This document shows positions 14,970-14,982 of a stretch of DNA of 14,982 nucleotides, one piece after another. Made by a program: the position numbers and the translations under genes. Where the stretch lies: contig CALIIG010000110.1 in NCBI GenBank assembly GCA_938018155.1, positions 1-14,982 on the forward strand, written 5' to 3'. The notes below the pieces were generated by a model. That model saw nothing but the letters and a program-made list of their open reading frames with translations, did no database searches and had not been told where the DNA came from. Positions within the stretch are counted from its first letter, which is position 1. Each line of letters starts with the position of its first letter. The stretch is from an uncultured Prevotella sp. (GTDB lineage: Bacteria; Bacteroidota; Bacteroidia; Bacteroidales; Bacteroidaceae).

Positions 14970-14982
14970 TTTTTATCAAAAA

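Noticed and set aside
1..14982. CRISPR array, tRNA/rRNA, insertion sequence or phage attachment site
   Set aside because: No regularly spaced repeats, cloverleaf-like segments, transposase or integrase motifs, or terminal inverted repeats were seen on either strand.

Overview
The window looks like a piece of a Bacteroidales chromosome (Bacteroides/Prevotella/Parabacteroides-type). The evidence is a SusC/SusD pair with a third surface lipoprotein, promoters of the Bacteroidetes type (TTTG or CTTG, 19-20 bases, then TAnnTTTG), A-rich leaders without strong Shine-Dalgarno sequences, and lipoproteins with acidic residues just after the lipid-modified cysteine. The genus cannot be named from this sequence alone.

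Left block (1 to about 4880, + strand, visibly GC-richer than the rest). A very long gene runs in from outside the window and reads as tandem family-2 glycosyltransferase modules, then a GalT/HIT-like nucleotidyltransferase or phosphorylase module (DUF4922 type, zinc-type CxxC and HxHxQ), then a SpoIID/LytB module. It is broken twice: by an in-frame TGA at 252-254 and by a frameshift at about 2620-2705. As written it is a pseudogene, or a gene with two sequence errors. Just downstream lies an AmpG-like major facilitator permease (3568-4881). Together they suggest recycling of cell-wall sugars or muropeptides; this is inference from domains and context. The fusion shows no signal peptide or membrane segment ahead of its SpoIID module in the visible part, so a normally exported domain may here sit in the cytoplasm.

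Middle block (about 4990 to 7635, + strand). A promoter drives an M48-family zinc metalloprotease lipoprotein (5060-5932), which ends in an intrinsic terminator. A second promoter drives a two-gene membrane unit, a short NfeD protein and an SPFH/stomatin (QmcA-type) protein, closed by another terminator. All three proteins fit envelope quality control.

A roughly 360-base convergent intergenic region (7636-7992) holds no gene I can support. It contains a strong 13-bp hairpin with T tracts on both strands, which can terminate transcription from both sides.

Right block (7993 to 14982, - strand). A three-gene operon, read right to left: SusC-like TonB-dependent transporter, SusD-like lipoprotein, and a surface lipoprotein resembling DUF4623 proteins. 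The gaps are 11 and 20 bases. A promoter with a perfect TAAATTTG -7 box lies at the extreme right edge, and the leader has two mutually exclusive hairpins. No glycoside hydrolase, sensor or sigma/anti-sigma gene is visible, so the substrate cannot be predicted; such genes could lie past the right edge.

I see no tRNA, rRNA, CRISPR array, insertion sequence or integrase.
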